Shown one piece after another: positions 38,401 to 49,379 of a stretch of DNA of 64,000 nt. How positions within the stretch are numbered: position 1 is the stretch's first letter; each line of letters begins with the position of its first letter. The stretch spans positions 46,097,778 to 46,161,777 of the forward strand of contig CM017567.1 of the NCBI GenBank assembly GCA_007844125.1. Direction: 5' to 3'. The notes beneath the pieces were generated by a model, which was not told the origin of the DNA, searched no databases, and saw only the letters and a program-made list of their open reading frames with translations. Both the position numbers and the translations under genes were made by a program. This DNA comes from Sinonovacula constricta. Taxonomy: Eukaryota; Mollusca; Bivalvia; Cardiida; Solecurtidae.

Positions 38401-41400
38401 GAATTTCTGGATGGATGTGCAGGATTCCATTTGAAAATATCATATCTGGTCAGGTTTGGACTAGGTTTGTTCAGCACATGATCATGGCTTTTGAAACTTA
38501 ATTTACAGATGACAGAAAAGTATTCAAAAAATCTTCGTCGCCAATTAAAAATTCGGGCTTATGTGTTAGAAAAGGTAAGGATAATAACACAAAATCAACA
38601 ACGCTCTTTCCTTTATTTAAAGTACAAGTAAAATTGCCATCTTTGTCTCCAAAGAAACGACCATTTGCGATATGTATGTCGTGCGTACAGCACAGATCAA
38701 TAAATGAAGAATCGAATTTATTCGATTTTTTATCTTAACAATTTCTTGGTAAGTTAAATGAAGTGCTTGGGTAATCAGAATAACAATTGAATATGTGGTC
38801 AACATCGTCGTTAGGAATAAAATCATGATAATCCATTATGCGTGCATTTAGAACATCAGCTACAACAAATAGCACATCATGCAGATCTGAAAGCATAGAT
38901 GTCAGTTTGTTAGTTCAGATTTGTATACCGTCTTCACCGTTCATATAAATGACAGAGCCTTCTGGTGCAACATAAGAAAATAAGCATATGACATCTTTTG
39001 TTAGACCTGTAAGAGCCTTATCAATCTGAATAACAATACATTCAGACCAGTCATTATAAAGCCGTTTAACATATTTTGTGTTAAAAAAGCCAATCTTTGA
39101 TAAAACAGTAATACCACGCGATCCGCATTTCTGTGAGATCATTCAGTGCTAATAAATGACGAACTGTATTAGCACAAAAGATAATGCGTACAAGGTAATA
39201 TTTATTAACAATTTTATATTATTATGTGTACAATTATTTTCAACACATTCAGCATACCAAATATAATGCTTTACTCGCATACATATCTGTCGATCTTAAA
39301 AGTTTATTCCAGACAAGTATTTGAAAGTTGTTGTTGTTGTTTTCCAATAAATTCCAGGTTTGGGTGATACTGATTCTCATAGCCACCATTGGTAAGAACT
39401 TTTTCAAGTATATATATGTCACTCTGTATAATTATGTGTATTCATTTAATCTCTACATGTTGTGTTAAATATATTTTAGTTTAAGTTGAATGTACTTTAA
39501 ATTCATTTGAATATATTTTAGTTTATGATGAATATATTTTAGTTTAAAATAAATATATTTTAATTTAAGTTATTTTAATATGTCTTCATGTGCTGTGGGA
39601 GTTAAATTATATAAAAATAAAGGCAGTTTGAACGACAATTACAGATCAATTACAATATTAAGTTGCTTTGGTAAACTTTTCACTTCTTTTCTAAACAATA
39701 GACTTAACAATTACTAAGAAACTGAACTTATTCTACGTGAAATCCAGGTTGGTTTAAAAATAGTTAATTCGTAATATATTAACTCTCAATGCTTTGGTAG
39801 AAAAAATTAAACTGGAATAGAAAAAAAATGTTCTGTGCATTTACAGAGTTTTCCTGAATCACCCAAATGGAATGTTTAACCGGTTGACAGAGCTCTAAGC
39901 TTGTATTTCCAGAGTGGGGACGGGGTCTCAAATGCAACCAAGGAAAAGAAAACGGATTTACTTTAAAATACAATACATGTACCATGCAATACATATATTT
40001 TATTTGATTTGAACATAAGAAAACTGTTTAAATGATAACTTATTCCTAGAGAAGTTTTAAAGATAGAAGTGGCATGATTAAAATGCTTTCGAAATTGAAT
40101 TTGGGTAAAGGGATAAGTTTTTTTTCAGACAAACTACAGAAAAGTATTGATTGTAAAAGGCATTAAATAATTGAATCACAAATAACAAGAGAAGACGTGT
40201 AAATGATTGTAACATCCTGTGTACAGTCAAATGAAAATGCACGTAACAATCCTGATATGATTTATTATTTGACAACATACGGAGAGATTTCTTACAATCG
40301 CCACACTGCACCGGCAACATTGTTGTAAACATGAACAAGAATATATGACAAGATCCTTTAAGTAATGTACCATATATGACAAAGGTATCCGCATGCCAAC
40401 CAGTTGTAAAATAGCAACAATATTGTGACAAGAAATGATATAAAATAGACAAAACCCAACAGTTACCGCCTCGGAACGGTCAGTCGGCTTTAGGACCGAG
40501 TAAGGTGCTTAAATGCAGGGTCAGCAAATGCTTACAAGGGCCTACAATTGCCGTTTTTGTGAATTCAAATTACGGCCAACCCGCGCTTAAAACATTTTAT
40601 TTTATCTAAATCAAGTTAATAAACATTACAAATATCGCAATATAATTTCTATATTTTACAAAGAACGCGTTATTTAACAACAACAACCGTACTTTGCATA
40701 TACTGCTCACGATAACCGACAGCACAAAACAACAAGACACATCAAGTTGTTCAGATATGCCTAAAGCCCGTACCGCTTTCTGCATAAAGAAACTTTTTAA
40801 CGGCATTTTTACTTTATCTCAACCGGTACAGTACGATGTGCATATGAATAAGAATAGAATAGTGCATGATTTGACTCTGACTACGCGATATAGTTTCGGG
40901 GGCAATTATCATTAATAGTATTTTATACCGCTAAGATTTTTATATATTTACACCTTGATTTAAATTTTAACATGATTATACGCTATTTACTTTATAACTT
41001 GTTGTATTCGGCTCCATATTCAGACAGTAAAAACAAAATATATTTCTATTCTGTAAAATCAGGTGAGTATATTCTTATTGTAAATATGCTTTTAGTGACC
41101 AAAAGGAAAACTTGCAGGTTTTGTTTATTCTATCGGTTATGTTTTTTTTCGACTTCGAAATCGTCTTCGTCATTGTCTGTTATTAGTTTTATTTAGACAT
41201 ATCAAAATCGTCGTCATCATTCTTAAAACCACTACAAGGCATGATATCTCAATAAAACATATTAAAAAGTAACGACTTTTTAAAACACATTGAAACGTAA
41301 CATTGAATACATCATGCATTATAATCATAACTCTATTGAGGACATTATTGTCACGATATTACTGTCTTTGTCTTAACTTTATTATATATCAACACTGAAC

Positions 41401-44400
41401 CTATATCTATTATACTTATACATTGGTTCAGACGTGTGTATTGTTCTTTATAGTGTACGAAATACAAAGTAACATATGCATTTCGTATAAACAGCATGTC
41501 CTGTTGAATGCCAAATCATCAGTCCACAGTGCTTCGACACAGTAATATGCCCCTGCTGCTCTGTACCGTGTCCATCTGATGGCTCTGGACATTGTGGTGG
41601 CCACTGTACGGATGGATATTACGGCGGAAAATGTTACAACCGTTGCCCAGAAAACTGTATCAGGTGTGTTGATGCTCAACAGGGTGGTGGTGTTGCCAAC
41701 TGTACACTCTGTAGGGATGGCTATGTCTCTACAGTGTCCCTGTACCAATGTCAGTCAGCTTGTTCCGGTAGCTGTAAGACATGTGAGTCAAGCGCTGATA
41801 ACTGTACATCTTGTCAGGATGGTTATTATTTGTCAGAATCTTATCAGTGTGTGAAATGTAATGAGCCATGTGTAACATGTAAGTCTTCAAGTTCCTGTAC
41901 ATCTTGCAGAGTCGGATTTTACCTTGACACAATCCACGAGCAATGTCAACATTGTAATCCTCTCTGTTACTCTTGCAACTCATCTGACAACTGCTTATGT
42001 TTCAATGGGTGCCGTATTGCAGACAGTTCATTAGTTTGTCGAAGTGAAACAAACCTTTGTTCTTTTGACTGTAGAATGAACTTTACTTCAAAATATGATA
42101 GTTACAGGTGTGATCAATGTATTGATGGAAATTATGGAATTGAATGTGACTTGCAATGCCAGGCCACATGTGACTCAGTACAATGTGAAAGAATATCGGG
42201 GAACTGTTTACGATGTAGGGCTGGATTTTTTGGGGACACATGTAAAATGTATTGCCCAACTAACTGTCAATCGACTTGTGACAAAACCACAGGTCTATGT
42301 GACTCCTGTTTACACGGCTTCTACGGAAAAAACTGTACACTGTTTTGTCCTACACACTGTCAAGAATGTACTTACACAAATGGTCAATGCACGACTTGCG
42401 TTCGGGGTTTCTATGGTGAGAACTGTGAAGTAACATGTCCAGAGAATTGTGACCATGAAACATGCAATAAGACAAATGGTAACTGCTTTAGTTGTGTTCC
42501 TGGATTCATGGGACTCAGCTGTGAGGTCAGTATCATCACAACCAGTAGTACAATCGGACTAGGTCCACCTCTTGTTGTGCCAGCAACCCCGCAGAACTTT
42601 GTTGGGGCAGCTGTAGGCATTACACTGGCTGCTGTGACGATAGTTGCTGCTCTTGTTGGCGTTGGTCTCTGGTGCTACAGAAAAAGGTAATATAACACAA
42701 ATTCAAGTTGCTTATGTTCATTTGTTTGTAAAACAAAATTTCAAGCACTGAGTTTTTGCATAATGCTTGTAAACCACATGCATTTTTGCATCTACCACTA
42801 AAATATTTTGTTAGTATATTATCCGATTCTTTAAATTGTAATATATTATTAATTACTGCTTCACGAACAAGATAATTCCTGATAGAAAGAAAATGATACC
42901 GTGTTTATGGGTATGATTATATTAATGACTAATTTTTAAACGTGTACACAAAACAATGAAATTCAAGTTGTATACTCTGCCAGGTAAAACTATGCAATCA
43001 AGTTCCTCTTACTATTTTTCCAATCGTGTTCTTTCTTCCAGAAACCGTGGGATCAGCAGCGGTAAGTCTTAGCAAATTTAAGCCACTGCGATAATTTTCC
43101 TAAACCGGTATCGTTTTAAAGACCAAGTATTTGTATTTACTCCTTTTCCTTGTTCAGCATGTGGTTTTCTAATGACCTCTAGTCACTCATACGTTAATAA
43201 TTCAATTAAGATAATGTCTGTAAATAAACGTTTGCAATATAATGTGTTGATCCTTTTTTACATTCTGTATGTTGCGTTTAACTGAAATAGTTTTGATATT
43301 ATAAAAACACAATATTATATATGATGATGTTACTGTCTGTAGAAAGTAAAATGTAATAATTTAATTAAAATAAAATCTAAATTTGACAGGGAACCGATCC
43401 TTGTTTAGCATTACTTCAAACATGTCGGATATTGAGAAGGTGGAGAAAGAAATGGCCTGCATTGATTCACAGTTAATCAAGCTGAATACACAGTCAAACA
43501 AACTGACGTCTCGTAGGTCAGAGTTAGAGACCAAGTTGGTAACACTGAGAAGTAACATACCGTACCAGAATACAAGTTTGTATTTTTCTTTTCTTTTCTT
43601 GTTGTTTTTGTTGTTTGTGGTTATTGGCGACGAGCTGGAACAAATGGTAGCAAATGCCAATCTAGTTTCTGTTTATGTATTATCAAACCACGCGTTCGGC
43701 GAGAGCAGGATTTGACAGGTGAGTTTGGGTTCAGAAGAATCGTTGTGATTTCAGACCATAGCGTTAATATATAACAAAAACTAATTTATAAGCTAAAGAG
43801 GCCCATTTTACTAATGTATCTAACAATCTTTGAGTGAGACGACATGTTCATGCATTTGGCAATAAATAAATATATAAAAAATTTATAAATAAAAACATTT
43901 TATATCCTATAAACACGTTCATAAAATAGATACAACCCATAAGGTAAGAACTTTTCCTAGATAGTGTAAGAGTAATTTATGAAATGAAAGCAAAATATTA
44001 CTACACACAAATTTTAGTTTTTCCAAATTTCATTATGAGTAAGCCCGACAAACTACATATAATAAACAGTTTGAAAGTGGTGGTTAGTCGGCACACGATG
44101 ATTTCGGGATCCTTTTGTGTTATAGTCCGAAGTGTTAAGCACAGGTAAAGGGGTCCATGTTAATTGGCGAGGGAGTGCTGATACGGGTTGTTAATCAGGA
44201 TGCAGTAACTTCAGCTTCAGCATGCAACTCTATACACAATCAGATCAAAATAATTATACAGATGCATTGTGCATTAAAGTTCCGCGTCTAAACATTTTTC
44301 CAAGACAACTAGCTCATCCAGACAGAATTTGATTAAATATTTATATTTAATATTCGTATTGTTTGAAAAATGAGGCACGTTTATTAAAAGAAAAAAGTCA

Positions 44401-45763
44401 AACATTGAATTATATATTATAAATGATGGCGCAAAAGAAATATCTCAAATTTCGTTGATAAGTTCGCTTTTGAACTGGAAAGTACTTTGTCAGTATATTG
44501 ATAATATATTTATCTTAAATGCTTTATTTTGCCTATTTGCACAAATTTAAATTTAACCGGAACCAAATTTATAAACGTTATATATTTTAAGAAATATTTT
44601 CTCGTTATACACGACGAACAGTTTTAGAACAGTACAAACATGCTTTGAACATGCTGGCCACTATAACGGACAGTTTAAAATAAACAAGCCACGACAAGTT
44701 GTGCCTACAAGTAGCATACCACTTTGCTGTGACAGAACCTATTAGAGATATTTTACATGTTATATTGGCTGTACATAATACATGACAAGGAAGTTTCTCG
44801 CTCAAGAATTGGTTAATAACAATAACAGAAGGACAATTATTTCTATAACGAACACAGTTATTTGAGATATCTCTGCTCTATGCATAACATTTCAATAACA
44901 ATCGCCCATGCAAATATGCAAATATGAAAAAATTCCAATCAGTGATTAAAAGGTTACTCGACTTGCTAACGGACACACGGACAAATAGACAGATGGACGC
45001 ATTGACGACCTTTCGGGTGGTGTTCAAATGTATATCATTCTGAGCTACATACATCAGTATAGTGCACATATTACTGTGCTTAGTGGATATGGACGATTTC
45101 CAATCATAAACCTGGAATGGGACAAACAGACAGACGAACACGTGTTTCCATGTGAGCAAAAACACGTTCACAAGGACCTTAAATTACCGACAGTTTTAGA
45201 TAAAATATAATTTATGTTATTGGACAATTATTTTCTTGACATGTCAAAAGTGTTACATATTCGTCGGAACTGCACACCCTACTGGATATTCTTATACATA
45301 TTTGTGACAAATAAATCAAAAATATCAACATTATCCGTAACCCAGAAATAAAGTTTTAGGTTAAATGGATATTGACCGATTATGTTTATTATTGTCTTAT
45401 AAACATTCGTTAGGTTGATCTTTCAAAGATTGTTTGTTAAAAAGTTAATATATGGTTATATATTTTATTAAACATTGTCATAGTTTTATTTCCACCTCGA
45501 AGATGTTCAATTCATTGCCATTAATTTGTGTAAGTGTGTGCTTCTGACATTTATCTTCCGGTTACTTACTAAGTCATCCAGTAGATCAGGAAAGTTGTTA
45601 AACTTGTTGTCCAAGCCTATTTAAAAGAATAAAAGATGTTTAAACTGAACAAACCTTCCAGTTAACCTTGTATAATATACTTTGAAATACTTCCCTGTTT
45701 ACAGATCGAGCTGATAATGTTGAGGACAAGTCGTACGAGATGTTGCAGAGATTGTTCCTGTAA
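35416..45763 (+). CDS. MEGF/Draper-like cysteine-rich type I membrane receptor, six exons
   Basis: Joining 35416-35472, 39358-39391, 41495-42686, 43042-43061, 43390-43575 and 45705-45763 gives one open frame of 515 aa, with GT-AG at every junction and matching phases (0,1,2,1,1). Residues 1-31 form the N-terminus and hydrophobic core VWVILILIATIA, a likely signal peptide cut before CPVEC. Residues 32-398 are cysteine-rich. The first part resembles furin/growth-factor-receptor repeats (CxxxCxxCxxxxxxCTSCxxGYYL), followed by four to five compact EGF/laminin-like repeats of the MEGF10/Draper type (CxxGFYGxNC). A transmembrane helix spans about 400-425, then CYRKR. The short cytoplasmic tail has a predicted coiled coil (about 447-487) and an SYEML motif. 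In this family such proteins act at the cell surface as adhesion, scavenger or engulfment receptors; the ligand here is unknown. A paralogue starts at 57664. Exon 5 has a readthrough alternative. Confidence 0.82.
36149..39136 (-). mobile_element. 5'-truncated LINE retrotransposon in intron 1
   Basis: Minus-strand pieces give an endonuclease part (SRGITVLSKIG..SECIVIQIDKALTGLTKDVIC), a linker, the fingers/palm of a reverse transcriptase (FIDFKRSFDS..LWPCMQRYGIKGSFLDIFKSMY and CVSSPIIFSLFINDL) and a C-terminal domain (NIRKLLFQFVFDYAWIANEI). The FADD catalytic segment between the last two is missing. Frameshifts and stops are many. GATCA at 36144-36148 and 39137-39141 is a short target duplication. 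The second gene copy (about 58370) has the uninterrupted site. The 5' end is cut within the endonuclease, as usual for target-primed insertion. Confidence 0.85.
39358..39391 (+). CDS. Receptor gene exon 2 (signal-peptide core)
   Basis: A 34-nt exon between AATTCCAG and GTAAGA encodes VWVILILIATI plus one base. Four copies of this exon occur in the window (16491, 26133, 39358, 58592), all with intact splice sites. Confidence 0.82.
39468..39572 (+). repeat. 21-bp tandem repeat, five copies
   Basis: Units starting AATATATTTTAGTTTA lie at 39468, 39489, 39510, 39531 and 39552, in intron 2. The second gene copy has a single unit at about 58698. Confidence 0.85.
39585..39778 (+). mobile_element. 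LINE reverse-transcriptase fragment in intron 2
   Basis: The frame YKNKGSLNDNYRSITILSCF, followed by GKLFTSFLNNRLNNY and a stop, is the N-terminal RT motif of non-LTR retrotransposons (YKNKG..NNYRPITLLS..K). The same fragment sits at 58715-58915 in the second gene copy, so it predates the duplication. Confidence 0.82.
39872..41420 (+). other. Intron 2, made of blocks shared with the 9.6-kb units
   Basis: 39872-40360 aligns with about 18105-18600 (for example the GCCACACTGCAC..CAACATTGTTGT segment at 40300). 40380-40510 aligns with about 17970-18100, i.e. in the opposite order. 40550-41390 is shared with about 63120-63980 only. No coding exon is recognised here. Confidence 0.6.
41495..42686 (+). 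CDS. Receptor gene exon 3 (whole ectodomain and membrane helix)
   Basis: A single 1192-nt exon follows the acceptor TATAAACAG. It carries the entire cysteine-rich ectodomain, the Thr/Ser-rich stalk (ITTSSTIGLG) and the transmembrane helix, and ends in a basic WCYRK stretch before the donor AAAAAG|GTAATA. Without splicing, the frame would stop immediately at TAA (42688). Confidence 0.88.
42687..43041 (+). other. Intron 3
   Basis: AT-rich, no repeat or frame of note. Bounded by GTAATA and CTTCCAG. Confidence 0.7.
43042..43061 (+). CDS. Receptor gene exon 4 (20-nt microexon)
   Basis: It lies between a pyrimidine-rich acceptor ending CTTCCAG and a strong donor GTAAGT. It encodes the six residues NRGISS and keeps frame from phase 2 to phase 1. 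Confidence 0.7.
43390..43575 (+). CDS. Receptor gene exon 5 (cytoplasmic coiled coil)
   Basis: It follows the acceptor TTTGACAG and encodes heptad-rich sequence from SDIEKVEKEM to LVTLRSN. The chosen end is a weak donor (A|GTTTGT) that restores frame with exon 6. If unused, the frame runs on to a stop at 43713-43715 and adds a strongly hydrophobic stretch, with a good donor GTGAGT just after that stop. Confidence 0.68.
43576..45704 (+). other. Intron 5 (or 3' flank if exon 5 reads through)
   Basis: AT-rich. Short frames at 44605-44805 (minus) and 44878-45210 show no recognisable domain. Parts near 44950-45150 (ACGGACACACGGAC-type words) look like dispersed repeat sequence. No further exon could be supported. 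Confidence 0.5.
45705..45763 (+). CDS. Receptor gene exon 6, coding part
   Basis: The acceptor CTGTTTACAG is followed by an 18-codon frame ending YEMLQRLFL and TAA. The phase fits exon 5 exactly. The SYEML tyrosine could be a phosphorylation or sorting site; that is inference. Confidence 0.65.
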
Positions 45764-47690
45764 TTTGATTTGTTGAAGGGTAACTACTGCAGATTTATTT
45801 CTTTAACATAATAATATATAATAATAACATTTATTTTTTTCGGGCGTGCCCAGAACTACTTAAGGGGCTTCCAATAGTGGAAAATACAAGTGCAAACATC
45901 GGCGGTAATTCACATCACATCAGCTAGCTTAACCGCGTTGAGAGGATAGCAATTTGATCATAAACCTTAAGCAAGATGGTGCAACTTGCCACACATTCAA
46001 TGTTACTGGATAAGCACATTGATCATGTTTATGCAAATAGTGTAGATCCAGATCAGCCATACTCATTTGGAACTTGTCTGATAAAGATCAACACTACTTG
46101 CTGCATAGTTTCTATCAAGATGATTTGTTACATGTGCACGATTTTATCGTCTCTGCGCATGAGCGCGGCTTCTATATGTAATCATTTGTGGAAAAGAACT
46201 ACGGATGGCGCCATGTTATTTAAACAAATGAAATACGGCGCTTTTATGCATAGACATTTCGGTAATTAATAAAGTGTGGTAGATAGCTTAATTACATGTT
46301 TATCAGATTTTATTTCAGTTCAAATTGTATAAACAAACCATTCACTTAAACTTGTTTATGTGCCATATGTATACGTATGATTTGTTTTAATTGTATTTAT
46401 TACAACAATGTGGTATGTAAAAGCCACAGTAAAACTGTGGTCTGTTCTATCCGGACGTCTTTCCTTGTGTTCACAGATAATTCCTTACTGCTAAATCTTT
46501 CTTTTGTCATTTTTTAAATTTTTAATTGTTTTATTAACAGCTTTTTGACGTTAATTCTTATGTGATCAGTTCGTATTATTTTTCTTTTTGGTTGTATCGT
46601 TACAATTTCTTGCACAGCAGACAACTTCCATAATCAGGATTACCCGCTCATTTTACTTTGTTCTCTTTTAGAAGCTAGAAACCATCTCCTATATTTAGCA
46701 AATACACAATTCGTTCCTGTTTACGTTTTCTGCACAGATGTATATCTTCTTTTTATTATATTTGATATGTTACATAACTATTTATCATTAATACTTTTAA
46801 ATCAAACATTAAATGTAGAAGCATATTTAGTTTTATGTTGTTGTTGTTTTTGTTGCCTGTTAATCATATTTTTTCACTTATAATTTTATTCGTGTATCAT
46901 TTGTAGGTAGAATCAGGTTGAATTTACACAAGGAAAAAGTAAATAGCAAACTCACTATATTTAGACATACTTTAGCCAATGAGTTAATATAACAAATATT
47001 TATCCCACTCTAATTCTCTACTTTCCCAAATGGAAACTGTATCATCAAAAAATCGTACAGACAGTTGTTGATGCATTGTTAAATGGAGTTATTACAATCA
47101 CGTATTTAGTTGTGCAAACACTATAAACTGTATTGTGACGGTAAAATGATATTCTGTCATGTTTAAAACTTTTTAACAACTACACGGTTTTGCTGTTGTT
47201 TCGATGTTTTTTTCATTCGGCAAAATGTACCACTTTGGGGCATTAGCTCAACGGTGACCTTTGATGCTCCGCATCAATGCTTTCTTGTTATCAAATGTAA
47301 AAGTACTACGGCACGAAGAAACATGTAGTTTTCCTTTCTAGGCATAGAGTGATTAAATCATTTAGTATAATGATTCCAACTGACTTTCTACTAGGTCGAT
47401 ACATTTGTGATGTCCCACATGCGGCTTCACTGCCTTCTGCGGCCCTGTAACAGATTATGTATGACAGAGGTCAATAGTATCACCTCAGCATCGCAGTCTA
47501 AAGTTACTGCACGCGTTCGGAAAAAGAATGCGCACTCGGGATTTTTTATTCAAATCACAGGGGTGTAGTGTTGACGAAAAATAACTGGCAGTAGTTTTCA
47601 AACTCAGTATATTTTGGTTTAATTCAGTACCACCTAATTTAAGTTAAAAGAAAATCATATAGTTTACCAATAAAATAGTTGTTATTATCG
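45764..47690. other. 3' untranslated/intergenic region; no further gene supported
   Basis: This holds the downstream part of the receptor gene and AT-rich spacer. A 97-codon frame at 45976-46269 has no recognisable motif. A palindromic TTGATGCTCCGCATCAA lies at 47261-47277 and matches the motif at 1605-1621. Confidence 0.5.
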
Positions 47691-47693
47691 GCG

Positions 47694-47745
47694 CAATATG
47701 TAGAGCGTCGGCTCCAGGTACGGGAGGCCCCGGGTTCGACATAGA
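47694..47745 (+). mobile_element. Fragment of SINE family B
   Basis: GTCGGCTCCAGGTACGGGAGGCCCCGGGTTCGA matches the A-to-B-box part of the SINE at 9932-9986. Its B box GGTTCGA is closer to canonical than the copies in the units. Confidence 0.65.
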
Positions 47746-47777
47746 CCTAGTCAGAGATAACCATCATTATTCTCATA

Positions 47778-48060
47778 TTAAAGGTAGTATCCGACAGTGT
47801 GAAGTGTTTTTTTCATCTCATGCATTCAACAAAAGTTACATAAAACGATCCCGCGAAATGATGTTAAAGGGTGCCTGCATATATTAGAAAAGCATAACAC
47901 GCCACGTGTCATTACAAAAATGTATTTTCTATCAGTGCACAGTAAGCTAGTTTGTTTAAAGATAAGAAAATCACGTGACCACGTACCTTTGAGATCACGT
48001 TACATTTTCATCCTGGTAATCAGCTCTGACCTTTGCATCTAATTTTTACTGAAATCCCCT
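47778..48060 (-). repeat. Foldback-type repeat, inverted copy
   Basis: It begins with TTAAAGGTAGTATCCGACAGT, the complement of the end motif at about 285-303. It continues with ATCACGTGACCAC and CATCCTGGTAATC, which mirror 60-115. The copy is partial. Confidence 0.55.
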
Positions 48061-48953
48061 CATCGTGCTTATTTATAGACTTGAAAAAAAAACGGAAAAT
48101 AAAAGCAATACATTTTACTATTTATATTGTCTAACAAAAGATGTACAATGGTGCAGTCAGAAATTAGATTCGGGTGTAGTATTGACCAAATTAGTAACTC
48201 GGAGTTATTTTTGAAGGAATAGTGTTTTGGTCGCATCCAGTAGCACTTATAAGCAATTATTTTAGACCTAATTTTATTAAAATTGCAATAATATAAAACG
48301 TATTGTATGTTAAATTAACAGTTTATATTATCGGATTTTAATGACTGTGTAAAACTTTTGTCCCATTGAATAAAATATATTTTAAGAACAAAAAATTATT
48401 GGCGCTTAAGACCAAAATCCTTTTAAGATATCAAAGGGTATCTATTAACTCCATAGCTTCCGCGCTGTTAGACTACTACTGTAGAACTCACTGATTTTCA
48501 TTAAAACTGTTCTGTAGGTGGTGGCGAGCCTGTGCCTCCCTAGGTTTACCATGGATCATTGTTTGTATATTGGGAAAGAAAATTATAACACTAGTTTTGC
48601 TGGCATAGTGGAATTTTCAAAGTTACAACTGGATTATAGTCAGAGTTATTATTTAACAAATTGCCTGAATTAAAATATTTGTTCGACGGTGCAGATATAT
48701 CTTAAAAAACCCGATGGTGCTTTAACACTCGGAACACCTCGGTCATATCTACAGAATCTGGAACACGTTAAACAATAAAAATAAACTCAATCTAAAACAC
48801 TGTTTTAAGCAGCACATCATTAACAAAAACCGTTGCACTGAACGTAAATTTTTGTACTTGAATATTGTCAATATATCTAGATTTAATAAAATATATCCTT
48901 TTAGGCTATCTTATCAAAATCCGTACCATTACCCGCCCCCCCCCCCCCCGCCC

Positions 48954-48989
<36 letters not shown>

Positions 48990-49379
48990 GCACAATAAAA
49001 TTAATCCAGTTGTTTTTTATGATGTTGTGTTTCTAACGAGCACTAAAGGGGAGCTAACTGTGTAGTTACTAGGGTAAACATTTTTACAGAAAAATGAAAT
49101 TTCTTCAATTATCTCCTTCCAATTGTATAAAACAAAAACACAACACAATTTAAGATTCAATATTTAATTGTAATTTGTAAACGAAGCACTTGGGTTACCG
49201 ATAAAATTCATCAATTCATACAATATATTCCAACATATCTCGTATCTGACTAACTAATCATTTTATTACGTAAATAAATCACAAACCTTTATGCCATACA
49301 ACAATACCATAACTACAGATCTGTCCACACTCTACCAATACTATATTTCCATTTACTTTCCACGTCTGAAAAAAAAAAG
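48061..49379. other. AT-rich spacer; no gene seen
   Basis: Apart from the C/CA tract no feature is recognised. Open frames are short and without motifs. Confidence 0.5.
48928..48985 (+). repeat. Poly-C and CA microsatellite
   Basis: A C-run with single G interruptions is followed by about a dozen CA repeats. Confidence 0.9.

Noticed and set aside
45976..46269. 97-codon plus-strand frame downstream of the receptor gene
   Set aside because: No family recognised, not repeated in the paralogue within the window, and of a length expected by chance.
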